Shown in pieces: positions 11,936 through 21,606 of a stretch of 29,500 nt of DNA. Position 1 is the stretch's first letter. Every line of letters begins with the position of its first letter. The notes beneath the pieces were generated by a model. That model was given only the letters and a program-made list of their open reading frames with translations. It was not told where the DNA came from and ran no database searches. A program made the position numbers and the translations under genes. Source of the DNA: Neocallimastix lanati (nom. inval.) (lineage: Eukaryota; Neocallimastigomycota; Neocallimastigomycetes; Neocallimastigales; Neocallimastigaceae); the NCBI GenBank assembly GCA_016946835.1, contig JACVTC010000004.1, forward strand, positions 406,501 to 436,000, written 5' to 3'.

Positions 11936-13591
11936 TTTATTTATTATATATAAATATATAATATTTATAGAGAAGTATTTATACATATGGTTACACTAAA
12001 CTAAATTTATGTATCGTACATTTCATATACAAAACATAATTTCTAAAATATTTATTATTGTAAATTTATCCTTTTTTTTTAATTTAACCAATAAAATTAA
12101 TACAACAATGGATTTTTTAAATAATATTATAAAATATATTATAAATTTATTATTAATAATTAATATTTTATTTGAATTGGTGACTGACGTACATGAATAA
12201 ATAAAAAAGAAAAATAATAAACTATAAAATAATTATTAAATAATAAAAATATTTTTATTATTATATTATATTATATATTATAAAAATTTATACAGTTTTA
12301 TAATAATAGTTAATTATAATAATAATAAATAATAATAGTAAATGTAAAATTCAAAAATATAATTTCTATTAATAAATTATTAATTATTAAATATAATATA
12401 ACTAATAATAAGAATGGAATAATAAATTATGTTTACTTTTTAACTAAAAATTATAATAATTTGTTATTTCAAAATTTTTAATTATATAAAGCAAAAATTT
12501 ATATATATATATATGTAAATATAATAAGTCTATATTTAATTCATGTATATACTAAAGCTATGCTTAATTATAAAATTATATTAAAAAGTTAAAAATAATT
12601 AATGATAAAACATATATAGATTAGAATATTTTTTAATAAAATCTATTAATTTTATATATTTAATTTTATTTATTAATTTTTTTATGCTTTTTATTTAAAT
12701 TTCTATTTATTAAAAAAATTTTTTTTCATAATTATTATTAAAATTTTGTTGTTATTTCTTTAATTTCACAAATTTTAATATATCAACATACTTAATATTT
12801 ATAAATTCTTTTGAAATAAAAAGAAAGAAACAAGAAAAATAAATGTTTATTATATATATATAACAACGAAAAGAAAATATAAGAAATAAGTAAATATATT
12901 ATTGACATATAGAATATTAAAATAACAACAATTGAAAAATAGTCATAATAAATTAATAAAATATAATTATTCTTTTATAAATAATAATCATCAAATAAGA
13001 AAATAAAGAAAAAATAAAAATTAAAAAACAAAACAAAAAGTCAAAATTAAAATAAATAGAAATAATGATTCTAATAAAATAAAAAAAATAAAATAAAAAA
13101 AAGGAAATAAAGCAAAACTATTATAAAAGAAGAAATTATTTACCCATTTTTTTTTAAAAAAAAAGGAAAATAGAAATAATAATTATAATAAAACCAATAA
13201 AGTACTTATTTACAATTATTACAAGAAATTTTCATAATTAATTATTTTATACTTATTGTAATATAATATTATTTCATTATTTTTATTTACATAATTGTAA
13301 CATTAAAATATTTATATAAATTTCTAATTAAATATAATATTTATATTATTTATTTATTTATCTATTTATTTATAAATTTAAATATTTATTGATGATTTTT
13401 TTTTTTTTTTTTTAAAAAAAAATATGTTCTTTTAAAAAATTAGATTTTATTTATAAAAATATAATCAATTATTGTTTAAGTTTATTGTTAATTAACCTTT
13501 ATAATATTTTTTTTCATAATAATACAACAACAACAACAACAAAAAAAAAAAAAAAAAAAAAAAAAGAATCTATAGGTGTTTTACTAATAAG

Positions 13592-13622
<31 letters not shown>

Positions 13623-13725
13623 TAAAAAATAAAATAAAAATAAAAATAAATACAGAATTATACAAATAAATCAATTATCAAATATTTTACAAAAAAATAT
13701 TTTAAATACATAATAAATACTATAA
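11936..13725. other. AT-rich spacer upstream of HRD1, no gene seen
   Basis: Mostly A/T sequence. A small frame at 12009-12200 encodes Ile/Asn/Leu-rich low complexity and is not convincing. Purine-rich A/G tracts occupy about 12815-13170, and (CAA)n followed by A runs lies near 13526-13565. No promoter motif can be singled out. Confidence 0.6.
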
Positions 13726-16687
13726 ATGAGATTAGCATTATTTGGTGCTGTAAGTACTATACTTACAATTTATACTCTTATAAATGCCTATATTCGAAGA
13801 GGTCAATTCTTTTCAACATGTATTTATATTAGTCATTCCAACGCTAGTATATTGGTAATTATTCAAAAATTATTTAAAATGAAATTTAATACAATTAATT
13901 ATTTATATTATTTTTTTATGTTATTATTTTTTGTAATAATTTAATATTATAATTATTCATATTCTTTTTTTCATTCTCTATTCATTATATTTTATTATAT
14001 GAAAATATAATGTAATTTATAAAATAAAAAAAATATAGGTCTTATTTAGTATGGCAATTTATATTTTCATCGTTGTGTGCAAAATAATTCAAAAAATATT
14101 TTTTGGACCGTTACGTGCAATTGAAATAGAAGTAAATTATATATAAATTTATTATAGAAATATATATATATATCTTAGTATTTCTATGAAACTTATTTTT
14201 TAAAATTCTTAAAAAATAATTTTACTAGCACTTATATGAAAGATCTTGGTATGCTGTAACTGAATTATGTTTAGCACTTACTGTATTTAGAGGTGAATTT
14301 AGTGCAAAATTTGCACTTTTACTTACTGTTCTAATTATTATGAAAATATTCCATTGGCTTATGCAAGATAGAATTGATTTTGTATGTTAATGACATTTTT
14401 TTTTTAAAAAAAAAATCCTATAATATTTTTAATATATAAAAATTTATTATTCAAAACATTAATAAAAAAATTTTTTTTCTAATAAAAATAAATTACATAT
14501 ATATTATTATTTTTATCATTTCTAACAAAAAAAAAAAAAGATGGAACAAGGTATTAATCAATCATTGTTATTCCATGTTAGAATTTGTAGCGTTATAATT
14601 ATTTTATTACTTTTAGATACACTTATGTTTGTATGGTCATTGGATTACACATTGAAATTTGGTATATCAATGGTTATCGTATTAGGTTTTGAGGTAAATT
14701 TATAAATATCTATAAAACAGGTTTATTTATTAACTTAATATTTCTCTTAAGAATTTTAGTAATTTATATTTATTAGTAGAACTGGATAAAATTTTCAATA
14801 TATATATTTTTTTTATTATAGACATTTATTTATTTTTTTATTTATTTTTCATTGACTTATTATATTTTAGTACACCATTTTATGGTCAAATGCTTTAACT
14901 GGATTATTAAAGTATATTCTTCATTCAATTGATTTAAGAAGAGAAAATCCATGGGAAAATAAATCTATGTATATTTTCTACATTGATCTTATCAGAGGTA
15001 AATTTATCAAACCAATAAAATAAATTTATCAAATTTAATTTAATCTTAATAATATTTTAACTTTTTTTTTTTTTTGAATAATTGTATTATTTATTTTTTT
15101 GTGGAACATTCCTTTTCCATATATGCTTTAATTTATTTATTTTTTAAAGAATTCTTTGTTCTTGTCTGTTATATTGTATTCTTTGCCGTAATTGTTCATC
15201 GTTATGGTTTACCATTACATTTAATCCGTGATCTTTATGTGACTTTCAGAAGCTTCATTCAACATTGTCGCGATTTAATTCATTATAAGAAGGCTACAAG
15301 AAATATGAATGAACGTTATCCAAATGCTACTGCTGAAGATCTTACTGAAAGTGATAATATCTGTATTATTTGTCGTGAAGAAATGACTATTCAAGCTGAT
15401 AATAATAGCTCAGATGTTCCAAAGAAATTAAGATGCGGTCATATCTTCCATCTTAGATGTTTAAAAAGTTGGTTGGAAAGACAGCAAAGTTGTCCAACTT
15501 GGTAAATTTTAATAAATTTTATTTAGTGTATGAATAATTAATAAAATAAATTTTAATGAGACTAAATTTTATTTATATTTTATTTTTTATTTTTTTTATT
15601 CTACTTAATAGTCGTTGTTCATTATTAGATACTAGTAAGTTTATTTTTTATATTTAATATAAATTTTTCATAAATCTACTATATACATTATATGTATTAA
15701 ATAATTAAAATCTTAAATTATTAACTAATAATAATAAATAAATAATAATTTAAAAGATCCAATTAATAACAATAATAGGGATGCTCAACAACAACAACAA
15801 CAACAAAATCCTCAAGCTGCAGCTCCTGAACAACCTCAACAACAAAATAATCAACCAGCAGCACAAACTACTCCACAAAGAACTACTGGAACTAGAAATG
15901 TTGAACCAACAACTCAAAATTCTACACCAATTATTGCATCTTCCTCTAATAAAGAAAGTACTAAGAGTACGAATACTTCATCCATCATCCGTTCTCTATA
16001 TAATGATAACTCCGCAATACCAGTAATATTAACACCAATAGCAACATTAGAACCAGGTAAATTTAATAGAATTGACTTACAATTTAAAAATATTTAAAAT
16101 TTTATTAATAATAATTGTTTTTTGTTTTTTCTTTTTTTTTTTTTTTTAATAAAAAAAAAATTATATTTATTTATTTAAAAGGTTTTAATTCAAAAATTCC
16201 ACCAATCGAATCATTATCGGATGAGAAATTAAGAGAAATTGAAGGTGATTTACGTCAAAATATCATTTCACGTATTAGAGCGTTAAATGATGTTAATAAA
16301 CAATTAAATGGAATCGTTTTACAATTAAACCAAATTTTAAGTTGCATGCCTGAACAAAATAAAATTGTTGCTAGTTCAAGTTCTAGTAATTCTGAAGAAA
16401 AAAATAAAGAAGATATAAAACTAAATGATATAAATGATGAAACAAATAAACCATCATCAACAACTAATATTGATAATAAAGTTTCCGAAAAGTCTATGCC
16501 AATTTCTGAAAATACAGGGAATAAATCAGTAATTACTGATAATGATACTACTGAAACACAAAATAAAGGTAAAGAATCTATAGAATCACCCGAAGTTCCA
16601 ATTAATAATAGTCATACTACCGAAACTGCAAATACTGAGTCTACAATAAACGAAACAAAATCAGAAACCATAGATAATACTAATTAA
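13726..16687 (+). CDS. HRD1: HRD1/synoviolin ERAD RING-H2 E3 ubiquitin ligase
   Basis: Nine exons: 13726-13854, 14039-14131, 14229-14381, 14541-14693, 14871-14997, 15150-15501, 15612-15634, 15757-16056 and 16182-16687. They join to 611 aa, close to human SYVN1. Hydrophobic segments at about residues 5-22, 42-64, 85-120, 137-160, 165-195 and 220-236 form the ER membrane channel part; family motifs FFGPLRAIEIE, ENPWENKSMY and ATRNMNERYPNAT are present. The RING-H2 has C290, C293, C314, H316, H319, C322, C333 and C336. A Q7 tract and Ser/Thr-rich linker follow. Residues 455-497 (LSDEKLREIEGD onward) match the C-terminal helical domain of animal SYVN1 that binds HERP/FAM8A1, then an acidic/Thr tail. 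Known role: retrotranslocation and ubiquitination of misfolded ER proteins. C336 is encoded across the exon 6/7 junction. The ATG fits the family start. Confidence 0.96.
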
Positions 16688-17010
16688 TAAAATTTAGATA
16701 ATATTATTAATTATATTAAAGAATAAAAAAAAATTAATAAAAAAAATATTTATTAATAAATATATTTTAATAAATTTTTATATTTAATTTATTAATTTAT
16801 TTAAATAAATTAATTAAATAATTAAAAATTTTTTAATATTGTAAAATAAAATAATCATTTTTAAAATTTTTTTTATTTTTATAGTATTAGATATGAATAA
16901 GAAATAAAAATACATACAATTAAAAAAAAAATTAAGCAAATAATAATAAAATATTAAATCAAACAGATCAATTTTGGACAAATAATATTTTTTTTTATTA
17001 ATTTTGAGTT
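16688..17010. other. AT-rich spacer 3' of HRD1
   Basis: A/T-rich with no recognisable gene. The minus-strand frame over 16814-17158 is Phe/Ile/Lys/Tyr low complexity that runs through the tandem duplication beside it. Confidence 0.6.
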
Positions 17011-17198
17011 TTTTAAAAATATATATGTAATAATAAATGAATGAATAAATAAATTTAAAGTTCTCAATAATTGCGGCTTTAAAAAAAGTTATATATAAAT
17101 ATTTTAAAAATATATATGTAATAATAAATGAACAAATAAATATATTTAAAGTTCTCAATAATTGCGGCTTTAAAAAAATTATATATAAATATTTTAAA
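17011..17198. repeat. 91-bp tandem duplication, two copies
   Basis: The segment starting TTTTAAAAATATATATGTAA at 17011 recurs at 17102. Both copies contain GTTCTCAATAATTGCGGCTT (17060 and 17151), so the period is 91 bp. Copies differ at only a few positions, suggesting recent duplication. Confidence 0.9.
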
Positions 17199-17276
17199 AT
17201 AATATATAATTAAACTTATTTATTAATAATGTAATTAAATTCCTATGAATTGTAATAATTTAAGATTTGACCTATT

Positions 17277-17291
17277 TATACTAGCATTACA
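17277..17291. repeat. Target-site duplication, left copy (15 bp)
   Basis: TATACTAGCATTACA, identical to 17809-17823 and immediately left of the GC-richer insertion. Confidence 0.8.
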
Positions 17292-17808
17292 GGCATACGT
17301 TCGACCCCTCCCTATGCCTTTAACGTTTTTTCCACTGGTTTTTCGTTATAAGGTGGTTAGGGTTTTCAGGTAAGTATTATACCCATTTGATACCCCTATA
17401 TCTCTAATTCAACTTTCATCGATTTACACTTCTTGCAGGCCTGAGAGGGTTGAGTGTGTATGGCAAGTTGCTTAAGAGGAGATACCAAACATATGGTGAC
17501 ATATGAAAATTTATTTATCCTTACTTATAGGTATGTTATGGAGCGGTTGTCACGTGATCCAGGAGATTGTGGCTGCAAGACCCGATTGCAAGATTATCGT
17601 ACAATGACAAGCAGTAATTATACTTGGGTAAGGAGCGCCAATGCAGAGTAACTGTAAGGCAGGGACGGGACCACCTACTAAGTAGGAAGTTAGATAAGGG
17701 CTCTAGTAATAAACCATTGTGTGTCTACAGATATGCAGCTGGGGAGAAATCCTGCTACGATCGTTAAAAAAAAAATATATATATATACTAAAAAAAAAAA
17801 AAAAAATA
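17292..17808 (+). mobile_element. LINE/SINE-like insertion, A-rich tail, 15-bp TSD
   Basis: A 517-bp segment of balanced base composition sits in A/T sequence between perfect 15-bp direct repeats and ends in an A10 / (TA)n / A16 tail directly before the right repeat. Target duplication of this length plus a 3' A-rich tail is the signature of non-LTR retrotransposition, in plus orientation. Inside are a 63-codon frame (17460-17651, ends RSANAE) that I do not recognise, a hairpin-capable CCTACTAAGTAGG at about 17673, and an intron-like interval. A GTTCGACCCC near 17299 resembles a Pol III B box, but no A box is visible. It may be a 5'-truncated LINE or a SINE; no reverse transcriptase domain is present. 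Confidence 0.7.
17370..17438 (+). other. Intron-like interval inside the insertion
   Basis: CAG|GTAAGT at 17367-17375 and a pyrimidine-containing TTCTTGCAG ending at 17438 delimit 69 nt with consensus spliceosomal ends. The donor is stronger than most real introns in this window. Whether it is spliced is unknown. Confidence 0.35.
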
Positions 17809-17823
17809 TATACTAGCATTACA
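17809..17823. repeat. Target-site duplication, right copy (15 bp)
   Basis: TATACTAGCATTACA, identical to 17277-17291, directly after the A-rich tail of the insertion. Confidence 0.8.
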
Positions 17824-17948
17824 AACAACTATGATATAATTATTATTTTTTACTTGTATTATTATCTAATTTGTACGTTTATGTTTATGATCAAATATAC
17901 AAACATAACAAAAAAAAAAAAAAACTATAAATAAAAAATAATTATTCT

Positions 17949-18060
17949 TTAAAACATAGTAGTAGTTTCTAGATTTTCTTCAAGAGTTATAGATTCTGAA
18001 GGAACAAAATAATCATAATCACATCATTTATCATGGCATAAACTAGAAGAATATTTATTA
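17949..18060 (-). pseudogene. Short minus-strand coding relic
   Basis: Read on the minus strand from 18060 to a TAA at 17949-17951, the segment gives about 36 codons with one internal TGA, ending in the acidic stretch SESITLEENLETTTMF. The composition and amino acid mix resemble a true protein C-terminus rather than A/T noise, but there is no start, no upstream exon that I can identify, and no family match. It may be a degraded 3' exon left behind by a lost gene. Confidence 0.3.
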
Positions 18061-18221
18061 TTATATTTAAATATATCAAAATATGTTTAATAATTATTAA
18101 TGTTATAATAAAAATATATTATTTCAAAGTTCATATTTTTTTTTGTATGTAAGTAATAAATTTAATTATAAATAGTTAACTAGAATTACAAATTAGGTTT
18201 TGAATTTATATTAGTTAAAAC

Positions 18222-18313
18222 ATTATTTAAAAACAATTTGTTCATTAAACAACATTTTGTTAAATTTATTATTTAAAAACAATTTGTTCATTAAAAAACA
18301 TTTTATTAAATTT
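18222..18313. repeat. 46-bp tandem duplication, two copies
   Basis: ATTATTTAAAAACAATTTGT begins at 18222 and again at 18268. Both copies continue with TCATTAAA and ACATTTTRTTAAATTT, with about two differences. Confidence 0.85.
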
Positions 18314-18924
18314 ATTAAAAAAAATACTTAATATTTTATTAATTAAACACAATTTAAGGTTAGAATTTAATAAATTATCTATATAATTCATTATAATTAC
18401 ATTACAAAAAAATGTATCTAATTATTTATGTAGCAAAATATATATTATATAATAAATATTAAATAAAGTTAAGAATATATATAATACTATTTAATATATT
18501 TTTTTTAATATATTAACAAATAGTTTTTAATCTCGTATATATATTAATACATGATGTGAAATTTAAAAAATAATACAATAATATATATATTGAATAATAG
18601 GTTAAATAATTTTTATTATTTACTTTTTGAATTAATAAATTGAGGATAAGATTTTCTTTTATATTTGACGAGGTCATGTGATCAAATCTAATATTATTTC
18701 ATTAAAATAATATATTATAAATTATTTGTATATATTAATAATAATAATTTTAATTAAATAAATATATTAAATATAAACTGAATTAAGTATATGCAATCAA
18801 TTTTATTTATAATTATTTATAATATTTATTTTTATTAGTGTTAATTATTCATGTATATTACAATATATTGCACTATATATTAAATTGATATTATAATTAA
18901 AACATATAAAATTTAAAAATTTCC

Positions 18925-18932
<8 letters not shown>

Positions 18933-18967
<35 letters not shown>
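18933..18967. repeat. Poly(T) run, 35 nt, upstream of eIF1
   Basis: Uninterrupted run of 35 T, 57 bp upstream of the eIF1 start codon. Confidence 0.95.
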
Positions 18968-19024
18968 CTCTAACAAATTAAATAAATCTAATAATACATT
19001 AATAAAAATCAAAAAAAATTTTAT

Positions 19025-20065
19025 ATGTCTGGTAAGGAAATGAGATTGTTAGAGAAGTGGAAGGATTAAAATATAGTGATGAGAAAATATAAAAGTGGTT
19101 GTTAAAAGAAGAATTTTTAAAATTGAATTCTGAAAATTCAATAAATGAATTCGGGAGTTTTATTGATTTTTTGAATAAATAATTATGGAAAATATAATAA
19201 AAAAAAATTAGAAAATATTTTAAAAAAATATAAACAAAAATAAATAAAAATTAAATATTAAAAAATGTAAAAAAAAATATAAAATATATAAAATGAAATG
19301 AAACTATTTTAATAGAAATAATCTAAGGAAATAATAATAATAATTTGAAAGTTTAAATTATTCATAATAATTTTTTAAAATTATTAACAATATATGTTAT
19401 TAAAAAAATATTTATTAATACTTATTATTATGTATAATATTTATATAAATATTTGATAAAAATTTTCGAGTAGACATTCAAAGTAAGTAAAAAATAAATA
19501 ATTAAATATTAGTGATATATATAGGAAATAATAATTAATATTAAAATAAATAATTATATAAAAATTATTATGCAAAATAGATTTCAAATCTTACGATCCA
19601 TTTGCCGATACTGGTGAAGAAGAAACCCAAACCAAGAGTTTTGATTACATTCGTATGTAAAATTTTTACCGAAAATATTAAAAAGAAAATATATATATTA
19701 TTTACTAAAATTGGTAAATATTTTTAAATATTTTTGAAAAATATGTAGATATTCGTATTCAACAACGTAATGGTCGTAAAACTTTAACTACCATTACTGG
19801 TTTACCAAAGGAAATTTCTCAAAAGAAAATCTTAAAGGAATTTAAGAAGGTTTTCGCTTGCAACGGTACTATTGTTGAAAACGAAGATTATGTAAGTAGA
19901 GTAAAAAATTGAAATATATAAAGTAATTGAAATTAATATATTTTAATATAATTTATATAGGGACAAGTTATCCAACTCCAAGGTGATCACCGTTTAAAAG
20001 TTCAACAATTCCTTGTTGATGAAAAGATTGCAACTAAATCTCAAGTTAAGATCCACGGTTTCTAG
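19025..20065 (+). CDS. SUI1: Translation initiation factor eIF1 (SUI1 family)
   Basis: Exons 19025-19031, 19581-19652, 19749-19891 and 19961-20065 join to 108 aa, the same length as yeast Sui1. Family signatures are SYDPFAD, DYIHIRIQQRNGRKTLTT, ACNGTIV, GQVIQLQGD and the terminal KIHGF. The product binds the 40S subunit and enforces start-codon fidelity during scanning. No in-frame ATG precedes exon 2. ATGTCTG followed by GTAAGG at 19025-19037 supplies Met-Ser and one base that completes Asp with exon 2, giving MSDFKSYDPFAD, as expected for the family, so I place the start there. Codons use more AAG, TTC, ACC, AAC and ATC than neighbouring genes, fitting high expression. The first intron (549 nt) is the longest in the window; the other two are 96 and 69 nt. 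The TAG stop follows the conserved C-terminus exactly. Confidence 0.96.
19036..19182 (+). other. Unexplained complex block in eIF1 intron 1
   Basis: The first 150 nt of the intron are richer in G than the rest. One frame reads 48 codons with one stop (TAA at 19090-19092), including KWLLKEEFLKLNSENSINEF, before TAA at 19180-19182. The same interval has a perfect C-box-like GTGATGA (19076-19082) and a D-box-like CTGA (19130-19133), 58 nt end to end, with only a weak flanking stem (GGATT/AATTC). It could be a coding relic, a box C/D snoRNA, or chance. Confidence 0.25.
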
Positions 20066-21020
20066 ATAATAGATTTTGAAATATACTTTTATATAAAATG
20101 GTTTTTTCCCTTATTTATGTATATTAATACATAATATATTTTAATATTAGTAAAAAATATTGAATTTTGGGAAGTTTTAAAAAATCAATTTTATATAATA
20201 AAAGCATATAATTTTTTTTTAAAAAAAATGTTTTAATAAATAAATAAATAAATATAAAAATAATTATAAAAAAAATAAAAAATAAAAAAAAAAATAAATT
20301 AAATTATTTTAATAAATAAAAATTTAAAAAAAAAAAAGAGAAACGAAACTAGTAATATTTTAATTATAGAAAATTTTAAAAATTAGTTTAGTAAGGTTTA
20401 AAGATGGTTAGGAAGGTACAAAATAACAAAAATATTTAAAATTTATAAACAAAAAAGAAAAAAATGATAATAATAAATAAATAAAACAAAACAAAACAAA
20501 AAATAAAAGAATAAAGATAAATAATGAGATAATGAATTTTATACATTCTTTTAAATTAATTATGATTAATTATAAGATGTTTTGTAATATAAAATAGATA
20601 ATTTATATATTTAGAAATGACCAAATAATAATCAGATATTTGTTTTGTGTTATATTATAAATGATATCGATAGTATTACAATATTTTTCTATTATTTTTA
20701 ATAATAAATATTATTACAGTCGGTGTTTTAATAATATTTGGATAAAATAATTATATTTTTATATTTTAATAGTAACTCTATATTTAATATATTTAGCAGT
20801 ATAAAAAAATTCCAAATTATTACTAATTTTTCATTTACTAAATTTCCTTTTTTTTTTTTTTGAAAATTCATAAAAATTTCAATTAATTGAAATGTTTATA
20901 TTAACATTTTTAATTATTTAATAACATTAATACATAATATGAAAATTTGTTATATAGAGATAAATTATTGTTACGTCAATTTTTTATTTTTATTTATAAT
21001 TTTTTTATTCTATACTATTT

Positions 21021-21022
<2 letters not shown>

Positions 21023-21060
<38 letters not shown>
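21023..21060. repeat. Poly(T) run, 38 nt
   Basis: Uninterrupted run of 38 T in the spacer upstream of the dynein gene. Confidence 0.95.
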
Positions 21061-21143
21061 CATTTTAAAGTTAAATTTTAATTATAATTAACATATATTT
21101 GTTAAATTTTATTTTGTTTTTCAATATTTATATAATGATTTAA

Positions 21144-21292
21144 AAATTCAAAGTTTTTTTTTTTTTTTTTCAATAATTTTATTTATTATAAATTTTATCA
21201 AAGATTCAAAGTTTTTTTCAATAATTTTATTTATTATAAATTTTTTCAAAAATTCAAAAAAAAAATTTTTTTTTTTTCAACAATTTTATTAT
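21144..21292. repeat. Three imperfect ~50-bp tandem copies
   Basis: The pattern AAATTCAAAG, poly-T, CAATAATTTTATTTATTATA occurs at about 21144-21199, again at about 21200-21246, and in a degenerate form at about 21247-21292. The copies differ mainly in T-run length (17, 7 and about 12). Confidence 0.7.
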
Positions 21293-21526
21293 ATATGAAT
21301 ATAAAGGACTTTTTTTTTTTTTTTTTTTTTTTTCCTTTAAACTATATTATTAATAACATATATTCTTTATATATTTGTTATTATTTTCAAAAAATAAAAT
21401 AAAATAATAATAATAATAATAATAATATATTTTCAGTATTATCTTTAAATTTATATTATATACCAACTAAAAGGATAATATTTTTATAAAAAATTCCATA
21501 ATTTTATACAATATAATAAAAAAAGT

Positions 21527-21559
<33 letters not shown>

Positions 21560-21606
21560 GTTTTTCAATCTTAGAATTTTATTGATTTTAATTAATTAAT
21601 TCCAAT

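Larger units (their letters stand above)
18061..19024. other. AT-rich spacer upstream of eIF1
   Basis: A/T-rich spacer. It contains the 46-bp duplication, a slightly more complex patch near 18645-18700 (TTGACGAGGTCATGTGATC) of unknown nature, and a 35-nt T run at 18933-18967 that ends about 57 bp before the eIF1 ATG, where it could act as promoter poly(dT). Confidence 0.55.
20066..21606. other. AT-rich spacer between eIF1 and dynein
   Basis: No gene recognised. It holds many A and T runs, (TAA)n near 21403-21427, and (TA)n near 21530-21552 shortly upstream of the dynein ATG. A CAATCTTAG at 21567-21575 could be a 5'UTR intron acceptor before the ATG at 21607; this is unproven. Confidence 0.6.

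Noticed and set aside
12009-12200. Plus-strand 63-codon open frame upstream of HRD1
   Set aside because: Ile/Asn/Leu/Phe-rich composition expected from the spacer; only the last few codons look complex, so support is too weak.
15781-16026. Asn/Leu-rich open frame within the HRD1 region
   Set aside because: It is the wrong frame of HRD1 exon 8, whose true frame gives a Gln-rich linker and joins in phase to exons 7 and 9.
16814-17158. Minus-strand 114-codon open frame 3' of HRD1
   Set aside because: Low complexity and it crosses the 91-bp tandem duplication; no family resemblance.
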